From: Candidatus Manganitrophus morganii
GTDB taxonomy: Bacteria > Nitrospirota > Nitrospiria > SBBL01 > Manganitrophaceae
Reading direction: 5' to 3'
Assembly (NCBI GenBank): GCA_021651055.1
Contig: JAJHOH010000001.1
Coordinates: 930,001-994,000 of the forward strand
Length of the DNA: 64,000 nucleotides
Both the position numbers and the translations under genes were made by a program. This document shows positions 50,401 to 56,771 of the stretch, one piece after another. Within the stretch, counting starts at the first letter, position 1. Each line of letters opens with the position of its first letter. Below the pieces are notes generated by a model. The model was not told where the DNA came from, searched no databases, and saw nothing but the letters and a program-made list of their open reading frames with translations.

Positions 50401-52371
50401 CCGTACGGCTCCACCTACCATGATCCGAAAACTGGAAAGGAAATCCGGAGCGGAACGGTCGCCGATGTCCATACGACGGAGCCGATCGGGTACGGGGTCA
50501 ACGGCAGCTTCAGAGAGTTGATCGTCATGCCGCACGACACCGTGCCGCACACCGCCCAGGTGGTCACTGAGGGAAATCCCCCCGGCCAGACCCTCCAGGT
50601 GGCGATCGACGCGGGGCAAACCCTGTCGTTCCAAATGCCTTACGATTTGGATCTGACCGCCGCCAAGATGCTCAACGGCGGCACCCACACCACCGGAGGC
50701 GGATTCAACTTCCGGGCGGAATCGGTGGCGCGGCGCCTCAAAAACAATCCCGATCCGACTTTGATCTTCTCGAGCAAGGCCCACCAGGATCCGAGCACCC
50801 CGATGCTTCGGGCGTATCTGGGAGACACCCTCGTCTTCCGACTTCTCCATGTCATGATGAATGAGACCCACGTTTGGCACCTCGGCGGCCACGCGTTCAG
50901 AACGGAGCGGTATGCGGAGCATTCCGATCTGAAGAATGCTTGGCATGTCGGGATCGCCGAGCGGTACGATCTCGTCACCAAGGCGGGGGGAGCGCAGCAG
51001 ATCGCGGGGGACTACCTCCACTACAACGGCCGGCCTTCTCACCTCTCGGAAGGGAGTTGGGGGATCGTCCGGGTGTTGGACAAGGAGACCAAAGATCTGC
51101 AGAAACTCCCCGGCACCGGGGAAATTCCCCAATCGGCCAAGTCGGTCTGTCCGGCCAATGCCCCGGTGAAAACCTTCAACGTCATTGCAGCCGATCGGGC
51201 GCTCAAATTCAACAACAAAGCCCCCGACTTCATCGAGGTCGACTTCGACCGAAAGCTGCAGGTGGCGAATCCTTCGGGTAAGATCTTCATGCTCGAAGGG
51301 GAGAAAACCAAAGTCGCCGACGGCGGTTTCCAGCCGATGCCGTTGACCCTCCATGTCAACGTCGGCGACTGCATCAAGGTGAACCTAAAAAATGAAATGA
51401 AGGGGAGCAAGGCGTCTTTCAGCGCCGACATGCTGGCCTTCGACCCGAAAGATTCTCACGGGGTGAACGTCGGGAACAACCCGGGCGATCAGATGGTCGC
51501 CCCCGGCAAGAGCCGGACCTATACCTTCTACGCCCATCCGCAATACGGGGAGACGGCAGCAATGGTGTGGGATTGGGGCAACTTCATTAACAACGTCCGA
51601 GACGGCCTCTTCGGGGCGATCATCGTCGGACCGCCCGGATCGAAGTATCGAGATCCGGTCACCGGCGAGGATGTCTCGTTGAAGAACGCCTGGCAGACCG
51701 ACGTGATGATCGATCGATCCCTTCCTCAGAATGTGAATCGGTCGGATTACCGGGATGCCTCGCTCTTCTTCCAGGACGAAGACAACATCATCGGAACCTC
51801 GTTCATGCCGTACATTCAGCAGATCGGAGGGCTCACCGGGGTCAACTACCGGAGCGAGCCGTGGATGTACCGTGAAGAGCAAGGGTGCGAGATCGGTCTG
51901 ATGTTCACCCCCTGTGTTGCAGGGGAATCGGACCCGGCCACGCCGACCATCACGGCGCATGCGGGCGACCCGGTTCGCATCCACGTCTTCGGAGCGTTCA
52001 ACGAGCAAAATCAGGTCTTCAGCATCGAAGGGCATGAGTGGCCCCTCAAGCCGAACATGGCGGGGGCCGATCTGCTCAGCTCCAGCGAGTTCGGATCGTC
52101 TCAGAACATCGAGGTCAACCTGCAAGGGGGGGCCGGCGGTCCATTCAACATTCCAGGGGTCTACCTCTGGCAGAACCACCGGATGCCGTATGCGGCCGCC
52201 GGACAGTGGGGGTACATGAAAGTCCTCCCCGCTGGGGATCGAAAGATCCAACCGCTGAACGGCGGCGCCGGAGTGGGATCTAAAACGGCGGAGCTTCCCG
52301 ATCCGGAAGCTCCCGATACCCTCTCTCAACAGGGGGACGCTCCGGGACCGCTCTCCATGCTGGAGCGGTAA
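47455..52371 (+). CDS. Giant secreted multicopper oxidase (MofA/McoA-like size)
   Basis: A 1638-residue exported protein (signal peptide to about residue 33) of three consecutive two-domain multicopper-oxidase units. Unit 1 (about 125-530) has a complete copper set: HIHG at 228-231, HSH at 276-278, HSHHPHG at 430-436, and HCHVAHHYVAGM from 507. Unit 2 (about 740-1210) keeps H828/H830, H962/H964 and HVWH at 1139-1142, but has HYNGRPSH where HCH is expected, so no type-1 cysteine. Unit 3 (1230-1600) has VWDWGN and LWQNHRMP in place of the motifs and looks structural. Size and layout recall the Mn(II)-oxidation candidates MofA and McoA. Substrate is unproven. Start could be the second ATG (47458), which is better spaced from GGGGGAG. 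Confidence 0.9.
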   Translation: MMNIVRRDLWRAASIALLLILSGKEGAVAGGDHTHPEAQPVASSGWEEKLKEQIAREDQAEGRAGHSDRVDAAMNKLMDEISKGMKQHSDHTGGSGPFEGMSMMQQMDRSYFLGPASTGESVTAGGRCPKNAPVKEYDISAINVEITLNQWLDFHPGYMYVLTENIDKVRAEEKKNAEAREKEGYDPGAVTTGLQTDMIQPLNIRGNQGDCVVITLRNKLDGEDVGIHIHGSSMIVQASGQAATASNPESNVTPGKSQTFEWYIRPNEQEGVHNFHSHVGREQASLGMIGSFIVEPMGARYLDAITGKETKSGWQVMIELPNQPDFREFVIFYHEIGDESFRPLNKNGEMIPQRDPNTDAYRPSARAISYRSEPFGVNNLALQEKYFHFEDESLAYSSYTFADVPTTIPRSYMGDPIKFRLVHGGGEVFHSHHPHGGTIRWLRQPKADGKADFLMTAAGNGPVKFPEIRTTSDRVDVEVIGPSEVLDLQTECGGGLCQQLAGDFLFHCHVAHHYVAGMWGYWRNYNTLQTGNYPFGSTDIMPPLQELPDRKGRIKPAVTSDKLVGKTMDWYDKKWSLTSNKSDWSKPIPEISIKDWVKMMLPPAGQPGHTSDEKGQIAAYDGTVWDWAWEGNKAMGEPEATGQFDFPKYKSPMPGKRPPILFEPVTGKLAWPHFKPHFGKRVPFARHHGPAPWLEPIHMDKNTGSVGAEPGGVGAPGEETNQPARPGEQGRWSLCPESAGRKQYTIHFIETPIQLSTGLGKIKPVVDKSGLIYVLHEDEAEVRANPASDKTIPLVYRYNVYDCVDVILKSEWEDNDVTNFQMSKINIHPHFIQFDNQASDGVISGFSYEQSVRPFTQMSKKKHKGLPTPMNSVLTEDIKAGSSRIKIKMAEGATPFHVGTDLMIGMDEVKTSEVRWIKAIDGDTITFNEPLKHPHKKGEIASVEYIRYRYWGDADVGTVFWHDHAFGATTWPHGGVGAMIVEPYGSTYHDPKTGKEIRSGTVADVHTTEPIGYGVNGSFRELIVMPHDTVPHTAQVVTEGNPPGQTLQVAIDAGQTLSFQMPYDLDLTAAKMLNGGTHTTGGGFNFRAESVARRLKNNPDPTLIFSSKAHQDPSTPMLRAYLGDTLVFRLLHVMMNETHVWHLGGHAFRTERYAEHSDLKNAWHVGIAERYDLVTKAGGAQQIAGDYLHYNGRPSHLSEGSWGIVRVLDKETKDLQKLPGTGEIPQSAKSVCPANAPVKTFNVIAADRALKFNNKAPDFIEVDFDRKLQVANPSGKIFMLEGEKTKVADGGFQPMPLTLHVNVGDCIKVNLKNEMKGSKASFSADMLAFDPKDSHGVNVGNNPGDQMVAPGKSRTYTFYAHPQYGETAAMVWDWGNFINNVRDGLFGAIIVGPPGSKYRDPVTGEDVSLKNAWQTDVMIDRSLPQNVNRSDYRDASLFFQDEDNIIGTSFMPYIQQIGGLTGVNYRSEPWMYREEQGCEIGLMFTPCVAGESDPATPTITAHAGDPVRIHVFGAFNEQNQVFSIEGHEWPLKPNMAGADLLSSSEFGSSQNIEVNLQGGAGGPFNIPGVYLWQNHRMPYAAAGQWGYMKVLPAGDRKIQPLNGGAGVGSKTAELPDPEAPDTLSQQGDAPGPLSMLER

Positions 52372-52384
52372 CGCTCTCCAAAAA

Positions 52385-52413
52385 TGGGGCAGGAGGTCAA
52401 ACCTCCTGCCCCA
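52385..52413 (+). terminator. Hairpin between oxidase and cupredoxin genes
   Basis: A 13-bp stem TGGGGCAGGAGGT with a 3-base loop, followed by TTCCTTTCT. It begins 14 bases after the oxidase stop and ends 29 bases before the next start. It is either a terminator with partial read-through or an mRNA-stabilising structure that sets a lower level for the downstream gene. Confidence 0.65.
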
Positions 52414-52441
52414 TTCCTTTCTGATGGAGGAATCTGAACCG

Positions 52442-53368
52442 GTGAGCAAAAAAATTGTGATTGGGCTTCTCTTTTTATTTTTGATCTCCCCCCTCCTCCC
52501 CTCGTATGCCTACGATGAGATGGAGGTGAGCAACGGAGGGACCCTTATCGGAAAAGTCACTTTAAACGGCCCGAAACCGCCCGTCCGCGTTTTCCCGCTG
52601 GTCCTCTATCCCTTCGGTCCTTTTTGCAAAATGATCTCCGACGGCGAGGGAAATGTCATCGTCCAGGAGTTCATCGTCGGCGCTGGCGGCGGGATGCAGG
52701 ATGCCGTTGTCGCCGTCGTTGATGTTAAGAAGGGAAAACCTTTCCCCTCGATCCGGCCTCAGTTCGTCGCCGAGAACTGCATGTTTCACCCCCTCGATAT
52801 CGCCCCCGGCGACCATACTTACCTCGACAAGGAGGGGCGGACCCGCCATGAGCATCCGCTGGTTCGGGTGATCCAAAACCACCAGCCGATTTCGGTCGTC
52901 AACCGCGACCCGGTGATCCACAACGGCCAGATCTTCCAGAACGAGCGGGGGAACATCATCCTCAACTTCCCCCTCCCCGTCTCGAACGAGCCGAGGGGCG
53001 GAATGATCCGTCTCGATCCTGGAAAACGGATTGCCCAGATGATCTGCGGAATGCATGAGTTCATGCAGGGTTGGATGTTTTCAGTCGATAACCCTTACTA
53101 CGAAATGACGAAAAAAGACGGGGTCTTCAAAATCGACCGCCTTCCGCCGGGGCGTTATCGGGTCATCGCCTGGCATCCGCATCTGAAGCCGATTGAGAAA
53201 GAGATCACAGTCTCGGCCGATGAAACGGTCGAATTGGACTTCGCGTTCGATGCGGCCACGGTGAGGCGGCCCGAATACGAACGGCAGGAAAAGTTCCGAA
53301 TCGGACCGGAAGCGCTCCCCCACGAACACCTGACCGGCGATAAAGAGAAGCTTTTCATTCAAGAGTAG
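52442..53368 (+). CDS. Exported cupredoxin-like protein with carboxypeptidase-regulatory-type domain
   Basis: The start is GTG at 52442, after GGAGG by 11 bases; an ATG at 52424 overlaps that site. A signal peptide ends near PSYAYD. The central domain (about 35-215) is cupredoxin-like: H160 in DPVIHNGQ, then C202, H205 and M208 or M212 in MICGMHEFMQGWM give a type-1-copper-like ligand set. The C-terminal domain (about 215-270; DGVFKIDRLPPGRYRVIAWHP) is a CarboxypepD_reg-type beta-sandwich. It is immediately downstream of the oxidase and is a candidate electron-transfer partner; that function is inference. Confidence 0.82.
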   Translation: MSKKIVIGLLFLFLISPLLPSYAYDEMEVSNGGTLIGKVTLNGPKPPVRVFPLVLYPFGPFCKMISDGEGNVIVQEFIVGAGGGMQDAVVAVVDVKKGKPFPSIRPQFVAENCMFHPLDIAPGDHTYLDKEGRTRHEHPLVRVIQNHQPISVVNRDPVIHNGQIFQNERGNIILNFPLPVSNEPRGGMIRLDPGKRIAQMICGMHEFMQGWMFSVDNPYYEMTKKDGVFKIDRLPPGRYRVIAWHPHLKPIEKEITVSADETVELDFAFDAATVRRPEYERQEKFRIGPEALPHEHLTGDKEKLFIQE

Positions 53369-53481
53369 TCCGTGCTGCGGTCCATCCTTCGCGTCGGCCT
53401 TTCGACCGAAGTTGATTCGAATATGACGGGGGCACTCTCAAGATGTTTCAATGTGTCTGGTCCGATGCAAGGAGAGAATGG

Positions 53482-54057
53482 ATGGAAGAGAGCAAACCGA
53501 AGAGTCATAGGATCGAAGAGAGCGACGGCCCGACACACCTTTTAAAAGAGGAGCACCGGGCGACGCTGCTGAAACTGGAGCTGATCGAGCGCTCCCTTAG
53601 CTACCTTCGCAAGCCCGCCGAGGAGACCCTTCCCGAGCGGGTGGAGATCGAGAAGGGTCTCCTCAAAGATTTGGCCGTCGCCCTGGAGAAGGAGATCGGT
53701 CCGCATTTTCGGAAGGAAGAAGAGGCGCTCTTTCCCGTACTCGCCGAATACATCGGCAAAGAGTACGGCCCGATCGAGGTGATGGTGCGCGAGCATGAGA
53801 AGATCCGGGCGGCTTTCTGTACCTGGAAAAAAGCGCTCCCCTCTTTTTGTCGGAGCATCGCGCCGATCGACGAGGGGATCCGCAAAGCGGTTCTCGATCC
53901 GGGGCTTCGGATCGTCCACCTGATCCGGCTTCACATCAACAAAGAAAATCAGGTTCTTTTTAAGCTCTCCGAATCCTCTTTGACGAAAGAGGAAAAAACG
54001 AAGGTGACGGCCCGGATGCATTCCATCACCGAAGCGTTACGGGGGAAGGAATGTTAA
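53482..54057 (+). CDS. Hemerythrin-like (HHE) protein
   Basis: A 191-residue cytoplasmic helical protein. The start at 53482 follows AAGGAGA by about seven bases. Di-iron ligand candidates are in HLLKEEH (residues 19-25), GPHFRKEEEALF, REHEKI and HINKENQVLF, matching the H-HxxxE-H-HxxxE-like pattern, though some spacing is loose. Hemerythrins bind O2 or NO, or repair iron-sulfur centres. It lies convergent to an FNR/CRP-type regulator with a 4-base overlap of the stops. A role in O2/NO response is likely. Confidence 0.82.
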   Translation: MEESKPKSHRIEESDGPTHLLKEEHRATLLKLELIERSLSYLRKPAEETLPERVEIEKGLLKDLAVALEKEIGPHFRKEEEALFPVLAEYIGKEYGPIEVMVREHEKIRAAFCTWKKALPSFCRSIAPIDEGIRKAVLDPGLRIVHLIRLHINKENQVLFKLSESSLTKEEKTKVTARMHSITEALRGKEC

Positions 54058-54767
54058 TCGGAGAGCTGGATCAGCTTTTCCTCATCGGTGATGTGAATCT
54101 TTCTTCCGTCAATCCGGATCAGTTTTTCTTTCTTCAAAAGTGCTAAAAGGCGAACCACCGTCTCGGGCTCTACACCGATCATCTCGGCCAGCTCTTCCCG
54201 TTTTAAATCAAGCTCAATCGCGATATCCCGGTCGCGCCTCGCCCCATGTTTTCGCCCCAAGGTAAGAAGTGTCTCCGCCAGCCGCTCCTTGGCGCTCTTG
54301 AAGAGGATCTGCCGGGTCCGCTCCTGAACGTTTTCGACCTCCCTGCTGAGGGTTTTGATCAGGTTCATAGCAAGGTGGTTGTTCGATTTCAACACCTCCA
54401 AAAACGCGTCCCGGTAAAAGAAGCTGACCTCCGACCGCTCCAGTGTCCGCGCCGTCGTCGAATGCCTCCCGGAATGGAAAAGAAGGCTCTTCTCGATCAA
54501 CTCTCCCGGAGAAACGACGCTGAGAATTTGCTGCTTTCCGCTTTTGGAAGATTGGATCAGTTTAACGCTTCCGGAACAGAGGATATAAATCCCGGTGGAA
54601 GCGGTTCCCTCGTAGAAGATCGTGTCGTTTTTCTCATAGAGATGCGCTCGCTTCATCTTCATGAAAAGATCAATCTCCTGCGACTTCAGCTCCCCGCAAA
54701 AAGAGGAAAGGACCCGAACCGCGCAATGGTTGCAATCGGTCTGCGGCATCTTACTGTACGAATCCAT
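54054..54767 (-). CDS. FNR/CRP-family transcription regulator with N-terminal cysteines
   Basis: Cyclic-nucleotide-binding-type beta-roll (about 25-140), long dimer helix, and winged HTH (about 175-230; KREELAEMIGVEPETVVRLL). The N-terminus has C12, C15 and C24 (CNHCAVRVLSSFC) and a fourth cysteine in ILCSG, so an oxygen- or NO-sensitive cluster as in FNR is possible, although spacing differs. The recognition helix has ETVVR in place of the FNR ETxSR, so it should read a different site. It starts at ATG 54767 after GAGGG. The gene has a GGGG-TTG-class promoter facing that of the hydrolase, which suggests self-control. Confidence 0.88.
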   Translation of the reverse strand: MDSYSKMPQTDCNHCAVRVLSSFCGELKSQEIDLFMKMKRAHLYEKNDTIFYEGTASTGIYILCSGSVKLIQSSKSGKQQILSVVSPGELIEKSLLFHSGRHSTTARTLERSEVSFFYRDAFLEVLKSNNHLAMNLIKTLSREVENVQERTRQILFKSAKERLAETLLTLGRKHGARRDRDIAIELDLKREELAEMIGVEPETVVRLLALLKKEKLIRIDGRKIHITDEEKLIQLSD

Positions 54768-54822
54768 GATGACCCTCGTCTGTTTTGGCGAAGGCTCCCT
54801 TCGGGCTCTTCGCCTCGACTCC

Positions 54823-54868
54823 ACTCTGCCAAAGGAAACCCGTCCGCCGCAACCCCCCAAAAGGGGGG
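54823..54868 (-). promoter_or_regulatory. GGGG-TTG-class promoter for the FNR/CRP regulator
   Basis: Minus strand CCCCCCTTTTGGGGGGTTGCGG (G and C blocks at 54853-54868), TTGCGG (complement of 54847-54852), an 18-base spacer and CAGAGT (complement of 54823-54828). The start near 54816 is about 49 bases before the ATG. Confidence 0.6.
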
Positions 54869-54880
54869 ATTTGAGCGGAA

Positions 54881-54926
54881 TGCTCCGTTTGGGGGGTTGT
54901 GCTCACGGTGCGAACCGCTTCAGAAT
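54881..54926 (+). promoter_or_regulatory. GGGG-TTG-class promoter for the hydrolase gene
   Basis: TGCTCCGTTTGGGGGGTTGTGC, with TTGTGC (54897-54902), an 18-base spacer and CAGAAT (54921-54926). It matches the UspA promoter at 41001-41041 in most positions. Start near 54933, 27 bases before the ATG. Confidence 0.65.
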
Positions 54927-54959
54927 GAAATTGGGCCTCTCGTCAGAAAAAGGAATGCA

Positions 54960-55979
54960 ATGAAAGAGTCGACTGTTGAAACCGGGGTCACTGAGGGTCG
55001 CGCGACCGGCCGCACACGCGAGGGTCGCGTGGTCTTAACGTTCGTGGGCTTGGCATTTTTTATCGCGGCGACACTGACTTACTTCAGCTATCGGGACGCG
55101 CTTGACGCGGCGCACGCCCGCATCTCCTCCGGCAGCCGGATGGCGACCACCGCCTGCGGCCCGATCGAATATGCCGTTGCCGGAACAGGGTCGCCGGTCC
55201 TGATGGTCCACGGCAGCGGCGGCGGGTTTGACCAGGGGCTCGACTTCGCGCGTCCGTTGATCGATGGCGGATTTACCGTGATTGCCCCGTCGCGGTTCGG
55301 CTATCTTCGCACCCCATTTCCGGCCGATCCCTCGCCGGCGGCTCAGGCCGATGCACACGCCTGCCTCCTCGACGCCTTGAATGTGCCGCGGGTCGCCGCC
55401 TTGGGGGGATCGGCCGGCGCGCCGTCGGTGATGCAGCTTTGTCTGCGGCATCCGGAACGCTGCTCGGCGATGATCCTCGCCGTTCCCCTCGCTTTCAAAC
55501 CCCGCCCTGCCGATCAGCCGGAGGAAACATCACCGCTGATGGAATGGGTGATCAAGACGACGCTGCGGTCCGATTTTATTTTCTGGACGGCGACGAAGCT
55601 GGCGCGCGACACCCTGATCGAGACGATCCTGGCCACCCCCATCGACGACTTCAGGAGGGCTTCTCCGGAGGAGCAGGAACGCGTCCTCCGGATTTTGAGG
55701 AACGTCGCTCCGATTGCGAAAAGAGAGAAAGGACTGTGGAGCGATACGACCCTTGCAAAGTCGCTCACCCGCTACGACCTCGAGAATGTGACGATTCCCA
55801 CCCTGGTCTTCAGCACCGAGAACGATCTGTTCGGCACCTTCGAGAGCGGGCGCTATACAGCGGAGCAGATTCCGGGCGCCCGCTTCATCGGTTATCCGGA
55901 CGGCGGCCACGTTTGGGTCGGCCACAATCAGGAAGTCTGGGCCGAAGTAAAAAAATTCATCGAACGGGCCGGTCCATAA
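54960..55979 (+). CDS. Alpha/beta hydrolase, membrane-anchored
   Basis: A 339-residue serine hydrolase. The ATG at 54960 follows AAAGGA; the long open frame upstream is antisense to the regulator and is not coding. Residues 25-45 form a membrane helix (VVLTFVGLAFFIAATLTYF), so the enzyme is probably periplasmic or anchored. The oxyanion strand is MVHGSGGGFDQG, the nucleophile is in GGSAGAP, and the acid and histidine are in STENDLFGT and DGGHVWVGH. The lid is about 100 residues. The substrate is unknown. It carries a GGGG-TTG-class promoter and is followed by a flavodoxin-fold gene. Confidence 0.88.
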   Translation: MKESTVETGVTEGRATGRTREGRVVLTFVGLAFFIAATLTYFSYRDALDAAHARISSGSRMATTACGPIEYAVAGTGSPVLMVHGSGGGFDQGLDFARPLIDGGFTVIAPSRFGYLRTPFPADPSPAAQADAHACLLDALNVPRVAALGGSAGAPSVMQLCLRHPERCSAMILAVPLAFKPRPADQPEETSPLMEWVIKTTLRSDFIFWTATKLARDTLIETILATPIDDFRRASPEEQERVLRILRNVAPIAKREKGLWSDTTLAKSLTRYDLENVTIPTLVFSTENDLFGTFESGRYTAEQIPGARFIGYPDGGHVWVGHNQEVWAEVKKFIERAGP

Positions 55980-55993
55980 AAAGAGGAGCGGAG

Positions 55994-56575
55994 ATGACAA
56001 AACGGATTCTCATTATCCAGGGTCATCCCGACCCGGACGGAAAACGTTTCGGCAACGCACTCGCGGCCTCTTACGCCGAGGGGGCCAGACAGGGAGAACA
56101 TGAAGTCCGGCTCATCGACGTGGCGAGGCTCGATTTTCCGATCCTGCGCACCAAAGAAGATTTCGAGCGTGGCGCCCCCCCCGAGTCGATCCGGGAGGCC
56201 CAGAATGCAATCACCTGGGCCGATCACCTGGTGATCTTTTTCCCCTTGTGGCTCGGGACGATGCCTGCTCTTTTCAAGGCATTCCTCGAACAGGTCTTTC
56301 GATATGGCTTCGCCATCGGCAAACCAAATGGGGCCATGATGGGAAAGCTTCTCACCGGAAAATCGGCCCGCATCGTGGTGACGATGGGGATGCCGGCCTT
56401 TTTTTATCGTTTTTATTTCCGCGCACACGGTGTGAAAGGGCTGAAGCGAAGCATTCTTGGATTATCGGGGATCAAGCCGATTAAAGAAAGCCTGATCGGA
56501 ATGGTCGAAGGGAGCCAAGCAGGCCGAGAGAAATGGCTCGCCAAAATGCGCGTTCTTGGTTCCGAGGGGAACTGA
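55994..56575 (+). CDS. Flavodoxin-fold NAD(P)H:quinone oxidoreductase-like protein
   Basis: A 193-residue cytoplasmic flavoprotein of the NQO1/KefF-like family: ILIIQGHPDPDGKRFGNAL at the start (FMN/FAD phosphate region), and FFPLWLGTMPALFKAFLEQV around residue 75-95, typical of this group. The ATG follows AGGAG by nine bases, 14 bases after the hydrolase stop, so the two are co-transcribed. Members reduce quinones by two electrons and protect from redox cycling, which suits the stress-type promoter. Confidence 0.9.
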   Translation: MTKRILIIQGHPDPDGKRFGNALAASYAEGARQGEHEVRLIDVARLDFPILRTKEDFERGAPPESIREAQNAITWADHLVIFFPLWLGTMPALFKAFLEQVFRYGFAIGKPNGAMMGKLLTGKSARIVVTMGMPAFFYRFYFRAHGVKGLKRSILGLSGIKPIKESLIGMVEGSQAGREKWLAKMRVLGSEGN

Positions 56576-56596
56576 ATCAGATCCTAAATAAATACG

Positions 56597-56644
56597 TCAT
56601 TGAACTCAAAACAAAAAATCTAAGATGTCCACGAAGGCCAGCCG
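56597..56644. repeat. Dispersed intergenic repeat, second copy
   Basis: CATTGAAC, AAACAAAAA, CTAAGAT and CCACGAAGGCCAGCC recur in the same order as at 14937-14985. The copies differ by a few substitutions and small gaps. No inverted ends or gene can be seen in the surrounding 196-base gap. Confidence 0.5.
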
Positions 56645-56771
56645 GTTTTCAAATCGTCTCTTGGTGAGCCGGGATGTCCGATCCCTTCTCTCTCAACGTC
56701 TTCTTCTAAATCTGCTACTCTATTGACCTTATGCGCTCCTATTTTTTCGAGTAGACCGCCTTCGTCCAAGG

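Noticed and set aside
54246-54959. N-terminal extension of the hydrolase by 238 codons
   Set aside because: This stretch is antisense to the FNR/CRP gene and crosses the GGGG-TTG promoters. The ATG at 54960 has a ribosome site.
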